64,000 nucleotides of DNA from Polytrichum commune (taxonomy: Eukaryota > Streptophyta > Polytrichopsida > Polytrichales > Polytrichaceae): the NCBI GenBank assembly GCA_950295325.1, contig OX485803.1, forward strand, positions 69,951,554-70,015,553, written 5' to 3'. This document shows positions 23,260 through 32,917 of the stretch, piece by piece. The number at the start of each line of letters is the position of its first letter. The first letter of the stretch is position 1. The position numbers were made by a program, and so were the translations under genes. A model generated the notes under the pieces. That model was not told the DNA's origin and made no database searches. It worked only from the letters and a program-made list of their open reading frames with translations.

Positions 23260-23728
23260 CGAACTTTGGGGGGTGTCAGATCCGGGTGGGGGCAGCCTCC
23301 TAGGAATTTTTTGAACCCGACCGAAAACTGCTGCCCGCCCCGCCCAACTTCAAAAAAAATATTGCTCTTGCATTCTTGAAGGCCGCTTGACTACAAATCC
23401 CATATTGAGTGCACTTCACCTTCAAGGTCTAAAATCCAATATATATGTGCACTTCCCACTAGTAAATAACAATTCATTGCCCGGAAGTGAAACCATCAAT
23501 GAAGCATGTAATTAACTTGGAGGTCAAATAAAATTACAAAATCCTCATTAACATTAAGGTTATAATTTTTATGACTTACCATTTGAAATTGTCTTTGTCA
23601 TTCTAAAGTGAAACCTAAATTTAGTGTGCTAATTTAGTATGTATATTTTACAATTAATTTAGTAATGCTATCTACTTTCACAAGTATTCATACACACTCA
23701 AATCAATTAATGTAATTACTGGAATTAA
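23260..23728 (-). repeat. Interspersed repeat, copy 2, lying between UbiA exon regions
   Basis: Inverted relative to the copy at 4640-5220 and matching it in several blocks. It occupies the presumed intron between the UbiA ORF and its 3' exon. A 32-bp segment at about 23485-23516 is an inverted near-copy (about one mismatch) of the end of the UbiA ORF at about 23730-23762. Both read GSE-(T/I)-INEACN and then a stop, on opposite strands. Confidence 0.7.
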
Positions 23729-24487
23729 TTAATTACATGCTTCATTGATGATTTCACTTCCTGCTTGCGCATCGCCCACCACATCCGCCATGTTCATCAC
23801 CATCATCCGCACAAACTCCACCAACGCGGCAGGGATGGTACCCCACAAAAGACAGGGGGAGGATCCGTACTCCTCATTTCGGAACAACATGTATCCAAAC
23901 AGAGGTACCAGCAAGTTGAGCACCAACATGACGTCCGCCTCTCCCAACCCTCGCGTGAGCAGCTTCAACGGTGGAGCTGAGTAGCCGATTGAGAAGATCA
24001 CTATCACAAGCATGATCAACCTCGTTCCAGCGTCGGCATCTGGAATGCCCGCACACAAACCCAAGCTCACCACACTCAATGCGCAACCGAGGTAGAACGA
24101 GGTCATGGGAAGCACTCTGCCGCTCATCAGCACCCGGCTTCCACCCGTCCACGGGGACGGAAACTCATGTAGCTGATCGGCCTCGTAGTCGTAGTACTCG
24201 TTGAAGAAGTGGGTGAGCATGTGTGTGCAGCTGACGAACAACTGCCCCAACAAAAACAGCGGCACTGAAATCATGAAGCCTGCTGGGTTTGCATTGCTGT
24301 AATTGTCAATGTTGTCGATGTTGCTGGAAATCGTGGCGCAGGTGACGCCCACAGCGAAGGCGATCGGAGAGTATACCAGAAACCTCACTCGGCCAAGCTC
24401 AAGAAACAACATGACCTTGTTCATCAGACCTCTTGCACGTGCTAGTAGTAAGTTTGGATCTTTAACAGTACTGGCCATTGTGCACAT
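23729..24487 (-). CDS. UbiA-family prenyltransferase, 5' exon
   Basis: UbiA enzymes are integral membrane proteins that transfer a prenyl chain to an aromatic acceptor. From the Met at 24487 (an alternative Met is three codons on), the first Asp-rich motif is NEYYDYEAD (96-104), followed by PWTGGSRVL (112-120). A YSAPPLKLLTRGLGE loop is at 169-183 and the second Asp-rich motif DVVGDAQAG at 235-243. Hydrophobic segments at about 38-55, 71-95, 127-147, 156-170 and 183-202 fit membrane helices. The ORF ends nine residues after the second motif, although the family needs further helices. These are probably encoded at 23051-23245. The last codons are shared with an inverted repeat, so the true exon end may be a donor such as GGAA|GTGAAA. 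No obvious plastid transit peptide is visible. The motif style resembles bacterial MenA-like enzymes; the substrate is unknown. Confidence 0.85.
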   Translation of the reverse strand: MCTMASTVKDPNLLLARARGLMNKVMLFLELGRVRFLVYSPIAFAVGVTCATISSNIDNIDNYSNANPAGFMISVPLFLLGQLFVSCTHMLTHFFNEYYDYEADQLHEFPSPWTGGSRVLMSGRVLPMTSFYLGCALSVVSLGLCAGIPDADAGTRLIMLVIVIFSIGYSAPPLKLLTRGLGEADVMLVLNLLVPLFGYMLFRNEEYGSSPCLLWGTIPAALVEFVRMMVMNMADVVGDAQAGSEIINEACN

Positions 24488-24912
24488 GGTGGTGATCTAG
24501 TCAAGATAGATCGCTTGCATCCAACTAATGTTTCCCAATGTTCATGGCAGCGTGCAAATCCTATAACGGTACACTCTCTGGACAGATCTTTGAAACTTAA
24601 GTTCTACAAAACCAGCCCCATTTTAGAACTTATTTTGCTTCAGAACTTATTTGAAACCTCCATGAGTCCTCTACAGAGTATGGGAAATCGTTCTACGCGA
24701 ATCCTCCGTGAATCCTGTACAGAATATGGGAAAATGTTCTACGTGAATACTCCATCACAAGGTGCATTTGGGAAATTCCCGCATGGGAAAAGGGATGGTT
24801 TTCCCCACTTTGACATAATTCCCTCCTTTTGAAGGGAATTCTTACGTTGTTTCTGCACACAAGAGGGAATTGTGCCAAGAGGGAATCCTGTACAGAATAT
24901 GGGAAAACGTAG
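24488..24912. other. Upstream of UbiA: short tandem duplication, no gene
   Basis: Near-duplicate 45-50 bp units around 24668-24760 (TACAGARTATGGGAAA ... TTCTACGYGAAT), with a third partial copy at 24884-24912 next to the pogo terminus. This is the likely promoter side of the UbiA gene, which reads leftwards. Confidence 0.5.
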
Positions 24913-24914
24913 TA

Positions 24915-27529
24915 CAGTCCAACCTCGTTGTTAGGACACTGGTTTATATGACACCCTTAATATTACGACACTTTTTTGTGCGACCAAAGTTTTTAGTTCA
25001 AAACTCCCTCTTTTATACGACTACAACACTCGATAATACGACATTTAGATTATCAAAATGATTAAAGAGGGAATAAATGCTGAAATTCCTTTCATCCATG
25101 TTATGTACATCTCAAATACATTCATTTTCATTTGGGAACTACTTGAAAACTTCACTTATCATTGGGAACTTAATGATAATTAGGGTCACTAATGTAGAAT
25201 GGACATGGTTAGGGTTAGAGTGGCCTCCTGCCTAGTATGTTGCCTTGTACATGGGTGAGATAGTATCTTTGTGCACTCTCTTGGATTCTTGCAGTTCCCC
25301 AATTTTATCTTCTCCAATCTCCAATTCAATCTTGCAGTATTCCAAACTAGTCGCGCTCCAATCTTGCTTCTTGATCCGTGTAGCAAATGTTCCATCTCCT
25401 AAGCATAGCCTAATTTTTTTAATTTAATTTAATTTAATTTTTTTTTCTACTGGTGGCTAGCCTAATCTGTAAGCATTTCAATCTTCTACTGAGCTCAATC
25501 GACTATTATCACCGTATTCATAGTTTCTCTTCTCCTTACATTTGAATAGGATCTGTGCTGCTAAACCTTATCTCTAATGACATCCACATTGCTCAATGCT
25601 GCATAGCGATCTCTTGAGCTAATCAGTGTGTGGGCGGTTCTTGGTTTTCTTGAAGCATTACTTGACAAAAGTTCTTTAATGCAGGTAGAAGCTCTACGAC
25701 ATCCTTCTTGTGGTATTGGAATTTTGGATGTAGCTTGGATCCGATGTGCTATTCCATTCAATTGTCAATGTTGTAGAGCCTGAATTTGTAAGTAAGCTCG
25801 TTTGCTAACCGTTCTATTGAAGCTTGATGTAGCGAACCGATGTAGCTTGAATTGTTCTTCATCTGCAAGTTGATGTTAGGGTTGAAATTTTTAGTAAATC
25901 GTATGTAATTCTTGAAATTGATGTGTTGCAATCATTTTTTCCAGCAATTATCGCATCTGGCCAAATTTGATTGAGGCACTTCTAAGTCTGAGTGTCTGTC
26001 GTGACGATTCCATGGCAGCTGCTTTAGAATTTTGCAAAATGGCCTTTGAGTCTGGTGCACATGGCAATCTGTAATACATTGCGGAATTTATGTTGAACTT
26101 GGCTGAAACCTTCTAAGCAAATTCAGGAGGAGAACTATGTGAATGCGCTCAAACTTTGGCTATTGGAGTCGGTGATTGCTGTAGTTGAAGTGCATTTGCT
26201 CCAATTTCACACTCCTCATTAATGCTCATCTTTCATTTAAGAGTTTCTGTGAAAGATCTTCACATTCTTGTACTAATTTTCAGGTTACATTACTGATGTT
26301 CTATGAGAGTGAAAATTGCGCCCTAGAATCCTTCACTATGCATGTATGTCCTCACTTAATGGAGGTTGTTTTAATTTGACTCGTGATCATCTATTGATTG
26401 GCTGCTAGGTTGGGGATTGTCCTACAATTTGTAAATGAAGATGAGTAATAAGAGAAAGAGGACTGGTTTGACAATGGAGGACATGAGACAAATGCTCATC
26501 ATTTTCAAGGATAACCCTAGTTGGAGTCAACAAACAATTGCTGATGAATTTAACAAGAAATTTTGTAAAGAGGTGAAGAGGAACACAGTATCTTAGATCC
26601 TCGGCTCTTCTAACAAAATTGTGGGTATTCAAAGTGAGGCTACCAAAGATGTCCAGAGAGTCAGAGACCCAAAGTACCCAAATCTTGAGAATGCCTTGAT
26701 GACATGGTTCAATCAGGTGTGGATTTCATTGCAATTTGTATATGCTTGCTAATGACTTGTTTTTGTTCTTCAATTGATTACATAAACATTGAAATATTAA
26801 AGGAATTCTATTCACTTCAAGTAATTTTGATCTTTTTAATTTTGTCAAAAGGTGAGAAGTAAAGATGGGGCATTGACTGATGAGATGCTCATGCGAAAGG
26901 CTACAATTCTTCGGGAATCTTTTGTGACAAAACTTGCAATGATCCAATCAAGGTTGAAGAGTACAAAAACTTCAAGATTTCAAATGGTTGGTTGGATAAA
27001 TTCAAGAATAGGAACACTATTGCAAGGTAAATATTGAATATGTTTCATTTTTATTATTTGATTATGCAAGTTCTCATTTTATCTCCGGAAGGCCACACTA
27101 AGTATTGATCATGTCTTGATTACAATTATCCTCACACTATTGTACATAGTGTATCTACATGGTGAAAATGTTGATGTTGATGCTGATGGAGTTGCCCAAG
27201 CAATAAGTCAACTTCCTATTATTTTATCAAATTATGAGCCTGAAGATGTTAACAACATGGATGAGATTGGATTGTGATTTAGAGCATATCCTAATAAAAC
27301 ATTAGCACAAAGGAAGGTGAAGGGTCAGAAGTTACAAAAAGAATGTGTAACACTTGCTCTTGTTAATTCAACTGGGACTGATAAGTTGTAGTTGCTTATG
27401 ATTTATAAGTCTAAGCAACCACACGATATTTTGGAAGGTGGCAACCTCATGAGTATGTTCGGTGGCACTCAAATAAAACATCTTGGATGAAGGGGGATAT
27501 ATTTGAAGCTTGGATTTTGCAGCTCAACA
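24915..27529 (+). mobile_element. pogo/Tigger-type DNA transposon, left part, truncated by CACTA
   Basis: The left terminus CAGTCCAACCTCGTTGTTAG follows a TA dinucleotide (24913-24914). It has the CAGT..AACCTCG form known from pogo/Tigger elements, with ATACGAC-type subterminal motifs. A pogo-like transposase gene lies at 26433-27529 on the same strand. The CACTA terminus at 27530 cuts the element inside the DDE domain, and I could not find its right half beyond 38442. Confidence 0.7.
26433..27529 (+). pseudogene. pogo-like transposase (CENP-B type HTH plus DDE), degenerate
   Basis: Starts MKMSNKRKRTGLTMEDMRQM followed by a helix-turn-helix (WSQQTIADEFNKKF). YPNLENALMTWFNQ is then joined by a 135-bp intron (26717-26851) to VRSKDGALTDEML. 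A frame change near 26940 leads to NFKISNGWLDKFKNRN, the second CENP-B/Tc5 helix-turn-helix. After another gap, NNMDEIGL begins the DDE domain, followed by YPNKTLAQRKVKGQKLQKEC and NSTGTDKL, with a TGA and a TAG in frame (about 27278 and 27389). The last part reads SWMKGDIFEAWILQLNT. It is clearly inactive. An upstream TAG follows KRNTVS. Confidence 0.8.
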
Positions 27530-28154
27530 CACTACAACAAATTGGGTATTTTGTGACTAGGGAAATATGCCTGGGGATGACTGGTGACTACATGCAGTCA
27601 CATTTTGCCAGGCCTCGACCTTTGGGGGGTACGAAATTCAAAAATATGACTCGCAGTCATATTTTATTGTTGTATTCGGCAAATGTACTATATACAGCGT
27701 ATGGGAACAATGACTGCCTTTATAGGGAACGACGGGGAACGTGTCTGGTGGACGCCCAGTCATATGTGGCAGTCACATTCTGACTAGGACCATTTTTTTC
27801 CTTTTTTTGGACAACCCTTGATAATTCAGGCTGCCCTAGACGGGCCTCTTGTGTTTTTGCCCCATGACTCATTATCTAGTATTATGGTTTGGAGTATTTA
27901 TTTAATAATGACAAATTTTGGTCAAAATTAAGTACTTTGTGTGTTATAGTATGAATGGCAATGAAAATTGGGAATGGCCCATGTTTATTTATTGAATAAT
28001 TAATTGATTGATGTTTTAGGGAGTATAGGGGGGAAATTGGGGAGGAAATTTGAAATTTACTATTGCCAAGAGACTAATTGAACATGTATATAATTGAACT
28101 TAAATATATACCCACCTAAGTTTCATTTATACAACTTTTTGCTCGGACGGGAAG

Positions 28155-31100
28155 TCAATCACCGTCCGAGTCGCAATACTCGGAGTCATCTACCGATGCG
28201 TCGTCCGGTCCCTCTAGACATTCTAATGCCTTAGCAACCACTCCTGGCCCCACTTCCACTGCATCGCCCAATATGGGTGTCTTCGGTACGATATCATCAT
28301 ATAAGGCCGTCACTTGTAATCCGGGAAAATCATAAGTCCTACCTAGTGTTATGCATTGTACTTCATCCGTTCTTTGTTGTTTGGAGAATACCTGAACCCT
28401 TCTCGGTTCCTTGCGCAAAACAACTTCCCATCCACACTTCGTTACGTCGGGTGCAAAAAAAACTTGTTCGATGTGGAAAGGAAAGGCAAATGATTGTACT
28501 GAGTAAGGAATCAATCTGTCAAAGTTTACAATGGTGAAGCCATAGTCATCGCGCTTCATCGTGGCCCCATCTCCCTTAATGTTTGCGACGACCCAATTAC
28601 AATAGAGGACCACCTCGCAGCGGAGTTGGAGTACGTGGGTTGGGTGGAGGAAATCCTATGGCGCGCATCACTGCTTTTGGAAACCAAATGTGAAAATCTT
28701 CGTCGCGCAACTCCGCTGGGTACATTACCCGTGCCTTCCGCTTCTTGCGCCTGTATTTGTGCCGCTCACATTCCCACCGTGACATGTCATCCTCGTGTTT
28801 CCTGCATTTTGGATACAACCCAACATATCATTACCCGTGACTTGCTGAAATCACTAAGGGCAGTCATAATTGCATACAACAGTAGTCGTAGTGTGTCGCG
28901 ATAACTACAACGAAATGCATATTTTACGACTACATTTTATAATTATACTTAGTCATAAATCCCAAAATATGACTGAGTGTAGTCATAAATTTTGGTCACA
29001 AAAGATGCGTTTTGTTGTAGTTCGTATGGACTGGACTGTTGTTCTAAGAGAGGTGGTGCATTTAAGGTTCTTCCACTAAAATATGAACTCACCTCCTCTA
29101 CTCCTCCAGTGGTGCCGCATTGTTCACCACGAACTCATGTATCCATTGTCGAAGGTCGGATGGGAGATAACGCGCCCGCACGCCACCTTCGAGGATCTCA
29201 TCATACATTGATGGGTCTTCTTTGTCATCCCACACTCTTCGAGTGGTGACTGTATATTCTTGCATATACTCCGTACAAAATCCCAATGCCTCTACTATAG
29301 CGTAGCCTTCAACCATGCAACCCTCTGGCCGAGTACGGTTTCGGACGTACCCTTTTAGAGTCTTCAGGTACCTCTCTATAGGGTACATCCAACGTGTATG
29401 TACGGGTCCACAAATTTCCACTTCCTCCACGAGATGCAGGACCAAATGGCTCATGATGTCAAAAAATGATGGCGGGAATTCTTTTTCCAACATGCATAGT
29501 GCTATGGCCGCTTCACACCTCATCTCCTATATTGTTGTGGGATCAATGGACTTAGCACACACCCTCCTGAATACACGGCTCAACATTATTATTGATGTCC
29601 GCACTTCCTTTTCCATTGTGCAGCGCACACATAGTGCCAACACTTGCTGCATGAGGACATGGTAGTCATGGGATTTCAGGCCTTTTATTTGCCCATCCAC
29701 GTTTACGCGCTTCTTCAACTATCCCACATAGTGGGTGGGGGTTCGCAATGCACGCACTTGCTCCACAAAGACTTCACGCTTTTCTTTCGTCATAACGTAC
29801 GAGGACCGAGGTAGAATCACGTTACCGGATTTTGTTCCTGCTACGGGCCAAAGATGCTTGCGTATACCCGCCTCCTTCATGTCCAGACGAACTCCAAGTG
29901 TGTCCTTCTCTCCAAATATGGTTTTTATCACATTCTTAGCGATGTTTTTCTCACAGTGCATAACATCCAATGTGTGTCGAATTAGAAGATCCTGCACAAT
30001 AAATCGAGCCAGTGAGAAATTTGCCGGAGCGAATCACAATATCACTACGTGCAATCATGTGACTGTACATGACTACATCTACTCACATAATACTCATAAA
30101 TAATATTACTATATGCAATAATGTGACTACGTCCACTCCCTTAATTCTCATAATAACATACACGTACTTTCCAGTATGGAAGGTCATATAGACATGTCCT
30201 CCTCTTCACTCCGTGATCGTGTACGGGGTCTGTCGTTTGCCCAGTTTGGTTTCTGTAGTGTTTTTTCGTGCACTCTTCTCGCTTGTTCGCATATCGCAAT
30301 TGCTCTCGACCACTCATCCTTCTTGGCGGTGGTCTCATCTCGGGCTGCCCATCAAAATTGGACCTTTGTCGTCTCCATTGGTGGGTCATTGGCAGTTGTC
30401 GTCTATGCCCAAGGTAAACATTTTTTTTCAACGCTTTGGAACGCCATGTTGCCACGTTGGGGCAAGCCCTATGTCCTTTTGTTACTTGCCCGGAAATCAA
30501 ACCGTACGTCGGGAAGTCATTCACCTTCCACAAAAGCATGCCATGTAGCTTAAATGTTTTCTCTTTGGAGTTTCCGTGCGATCCGTCCAGGCAGTCGACC
30601 CCTTTTCAAAGCTCTTGGAGCTCCTCAATCAACGGTGCCATGTACACATCCACGTTCCTGTCCCTCACACTCTTTTTTCCTGGTATGATTAGCGCAAGCA
30701 TCATGAAGAAGTTTTTGGTTACTAACCAAGGGGGGAGATTGTAGTTCAGCATGACCACGGGCCAAGTAGAGTGGCTGAGACTTTGGTTCCTAAATGGATT
30801 TACGCCATCCAGTGCAAGGCCAAGCCTAACGTTCCGTTCATCTTCCGCAAACCACGGCCACCTATTATTTACGTGGTCCCAAGCCTTCGAGTCCACCACG
30901 GACCTCATCACCTTGTCCTTACTTTTCCCACCTACATGCCACTTCATTAGCTCCGCGATCCGTGTGCAGTTGTACATCCTTCGCAAACGAGGAATCAAAG
31001 GAAAATGTCTCAAAACTTTGACTGGAATTGTTTTGGAGTTCTCTACAAAGCGCGATTTATGGCATGTTGGGCACTCCGTTGCATCCTCCAATTCTTTCCG

Positions 31101-31660
31101 AAACAAACAACATCCATCTCTACACGCATGTATTGAGTTGTAGGACAACCCCAACTTCATCAATAAGCCTTTCGTCTCGTTAAATGATTTCGGTAGTGTG
31201 TTGTCCTTGGGTAAAATTGTCTCCTTCAACAACTTCAACAACTCATTTACAAAGTTGTTTGGTACGGCGAAGGTGGTGCAACACAATAGTATTAAGAGTG
31301 TCGATGTGAGACGGTTCGAGGGGCTTCCCTTATAAAGTGGAGTTCCAGCTTCGCATAAGAGATTCTGGTGGTCTACCCCACTGGGGTCCTCATTGTTCAT
31401 GGTACTCCCTCTTGTTTCTATGGGGTCATTCATTTCTTCCCTTTCCCCATCGCTACCTTCAGTGTCGTTCATTGTGAAACCATCCTCCCTTTCATCGTCT
31501 TCAACCAATGCATCCCCGAGTCCCTTATGTATGGTGGCTTCGGTTTCGTGTCCGTCAAAATTGAGGCCATCGTACTTGCCGAAGCACCCTGCCACCATAC
31601 GTAGAACCTCAACTTCTCCATCTTGTCCATCGTTTGTGTTAGGGTATGTCTGGCTTCTTT
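28155..31660 (-). pseudogene. CACTA TNPD-like transposase, multi-exon, with premature stops
   Basis: In minus-strand order: an N-terminal part (about 31660-30606) with PLYKGSPSNRLTSTLLIL, LGLSYNSIHACRDGC and ECPTCHKSRF. Then VNDFPTYGLISGQVTKGHRA and VYLGHRRQLPMTHQWRR (to 30180), a GT donor after LYDLPYWK, then from 29995 DLLIRHTLDVMHCEKN, IKGLKSHDYHVLMQQVLAL and FPPSFFDIMSHLVLHLVEE, then RWMYPIERYLKTLKGYVRNR. These are Transposase_21 and DUF4218-type signatures. A last exon (28818-28155) carries a DUF4216-like region (DDYGFTIVNFDRLIP). In-frame stops occur at about 30606-30608 (TGA), 29719-29721 (TAG) and 29524-29526 (TAG), and a frame change near 28620. The protein is probably inactive. Confidence 0.88.
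28904..29021. mobile_element. Small CACTA-like MITE (118 bp) inside the TNPD intron
   Basis: Ends ACTACAACGAAATGCAT and, in reverse complement, ACTACAACAAAACGCAT, with internal ACTTAGTCATAAAT and GAGTGTAGTCATAAAT motifs. It is a miniature relative of the host element, nested between two transposase exons. The exact boundary and target duplication are unclear. Confidence 0.5.
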
Positions 31661-32314
31661 ACCCACTCCGGGGTGCATGGGAGAACAAGTCAATCGGGCT
31701 GTACTCGTCCTGCAGAGAGTGATAAATTTGTGCGCACGTTATATATTTTCGCTTGGCAGAAACATACGATAAGGACTCATAACAATGACAATCATAGAAC
31801 ATGGATTGTATATAACATGGACATATTATATACAAATGTATGAAAACGACAAGGAGCAATCACAAGTAGTCTTGTATCACATGGATGAGTCATAAATTTG
31901 TGACTTCTGTGTTACGGGATTCTGTCATAAAATGCGCGTTGTATCTAACGAGAGGCAATAATAAAACGCCGAATATAACATAAACGTGTAACATGCGTGG
32001 GGGGGATGTCCACCGATTATGAAGACTGGAGTGTGTAAGATAAAAGAAATCTCATGCAACACACAAATACAAACAATGGATGTGGAAAAATGGTCATATT
32101 CCACATACACATGTATACCGTGGTCAGGACATGTATACAAAATTTTATCAAAACAAAACATGACTTAGTGTAGTCATATTAGTGAACACATGGCGCACTT
32201 TAGTCATTCCTAATATGGACTAATGGGTGTCAGCCTACAATGCAGTGTGCGGGTTCAAAGAGTAGTGTGCATACAACTCTTCTCCGACTAAAATGTCTTT
32301 TATGGCTATGGTGA
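31661..32314. other. CACTA internal spacer between TNPD 5' region and SET ORF
   Basis: No domain-bearing ORF. It contains AGTCATAA motifs (near 31890 and 32160-32205) of the subterminal type. It may hold 5' introns or the promoter of the minus-strand transposase gene. Confidence 0.4.
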
Positions 32315-32650
32315 TTACATACCCCATTCCTGTTTGTTCCAGGGTTTTGGCAACATGCGAAATTCCCACACCACATTTCCTATTTCTTTGCGTCCTATGT
32401 AACTATTTATGAAGCCAGCAACATTCCCCTTCATTACATCTCCATCGATGTACAAGTCCGGCTCAATTTGCATCACATATGACTTCACTCGAGGTTGTGT
32501 CTTCTTCAAAGCTCTATATTCTCCCAAGATGTATTGTGGTCCTACAAATGGAAGCAGTTCCTCTCCCTCTTTGGCGGGTAGAAGTGCAAAGAGACCCCAA
32601 CCCATGAATGGGAAGTTGGACACCCTTACTTCCCATTCTCTATTCTAGTA
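32315..32650 (-). CDS. SET-domain protein fragment carried inside the CACTA element
   Basis: The minus strand from about 32650 reads WEVRVSNFPFMGWGLFALLP, then AKEGEELLPFVGPQYILGEY, and ends LYIDGDVMKGNVAGFINSYI and GNVVWEF before the stop at 32315. This matches the SET-domain order: G-x-G-L-F-A, the GE turn, the Y-x-G-x strand, an acidic residue, then the GN-x-x-x-F-I-N core. The usual NHS is NSY, and the second Tyr region and post-SET cysteines are not visible. It could be an exon at the head of the transposase transcription unit or a captured host gene fragment. SET proteins are protein-lysine methyltransferases. Activity here is unproven. Confidence 0.65.
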
Positions 32651-32917
32651 TGAAAACTTTATAAGTTTTAGGATGGGCCCGTCACACCACTGTCCGTCAT
32701 ACACGTTTGACCCCCATGTCTGCAAGGCTCGTACTCTTGCAGACGTTGTGTTTGGCATGGACTGTGAAGGCGTTTCGTGAAGCAGCTGCTGCTGGAGTTA
32801 CTTCACCTAGTCATATTTTGAGTCATATGACTTCACCTAGTCATATTCTGAGTCATATAAATACACTAAACTTCACAGTCATATATTGGCCGGTTTTGGT
32901 ATGTTTACGCATTTTTC

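Noticed and set aside
23745-24500. Plus-strand ORFs opposite the UbiA exon
   Set aside because: They are antisense shadows; the minus strand carries both UbiA Asp motifs.
30176-31722. Plus-strand ORFs of 100-130 codons in the CACTA element
   Set aside because: They lie opposite the TNPD-like exons and have no domains.
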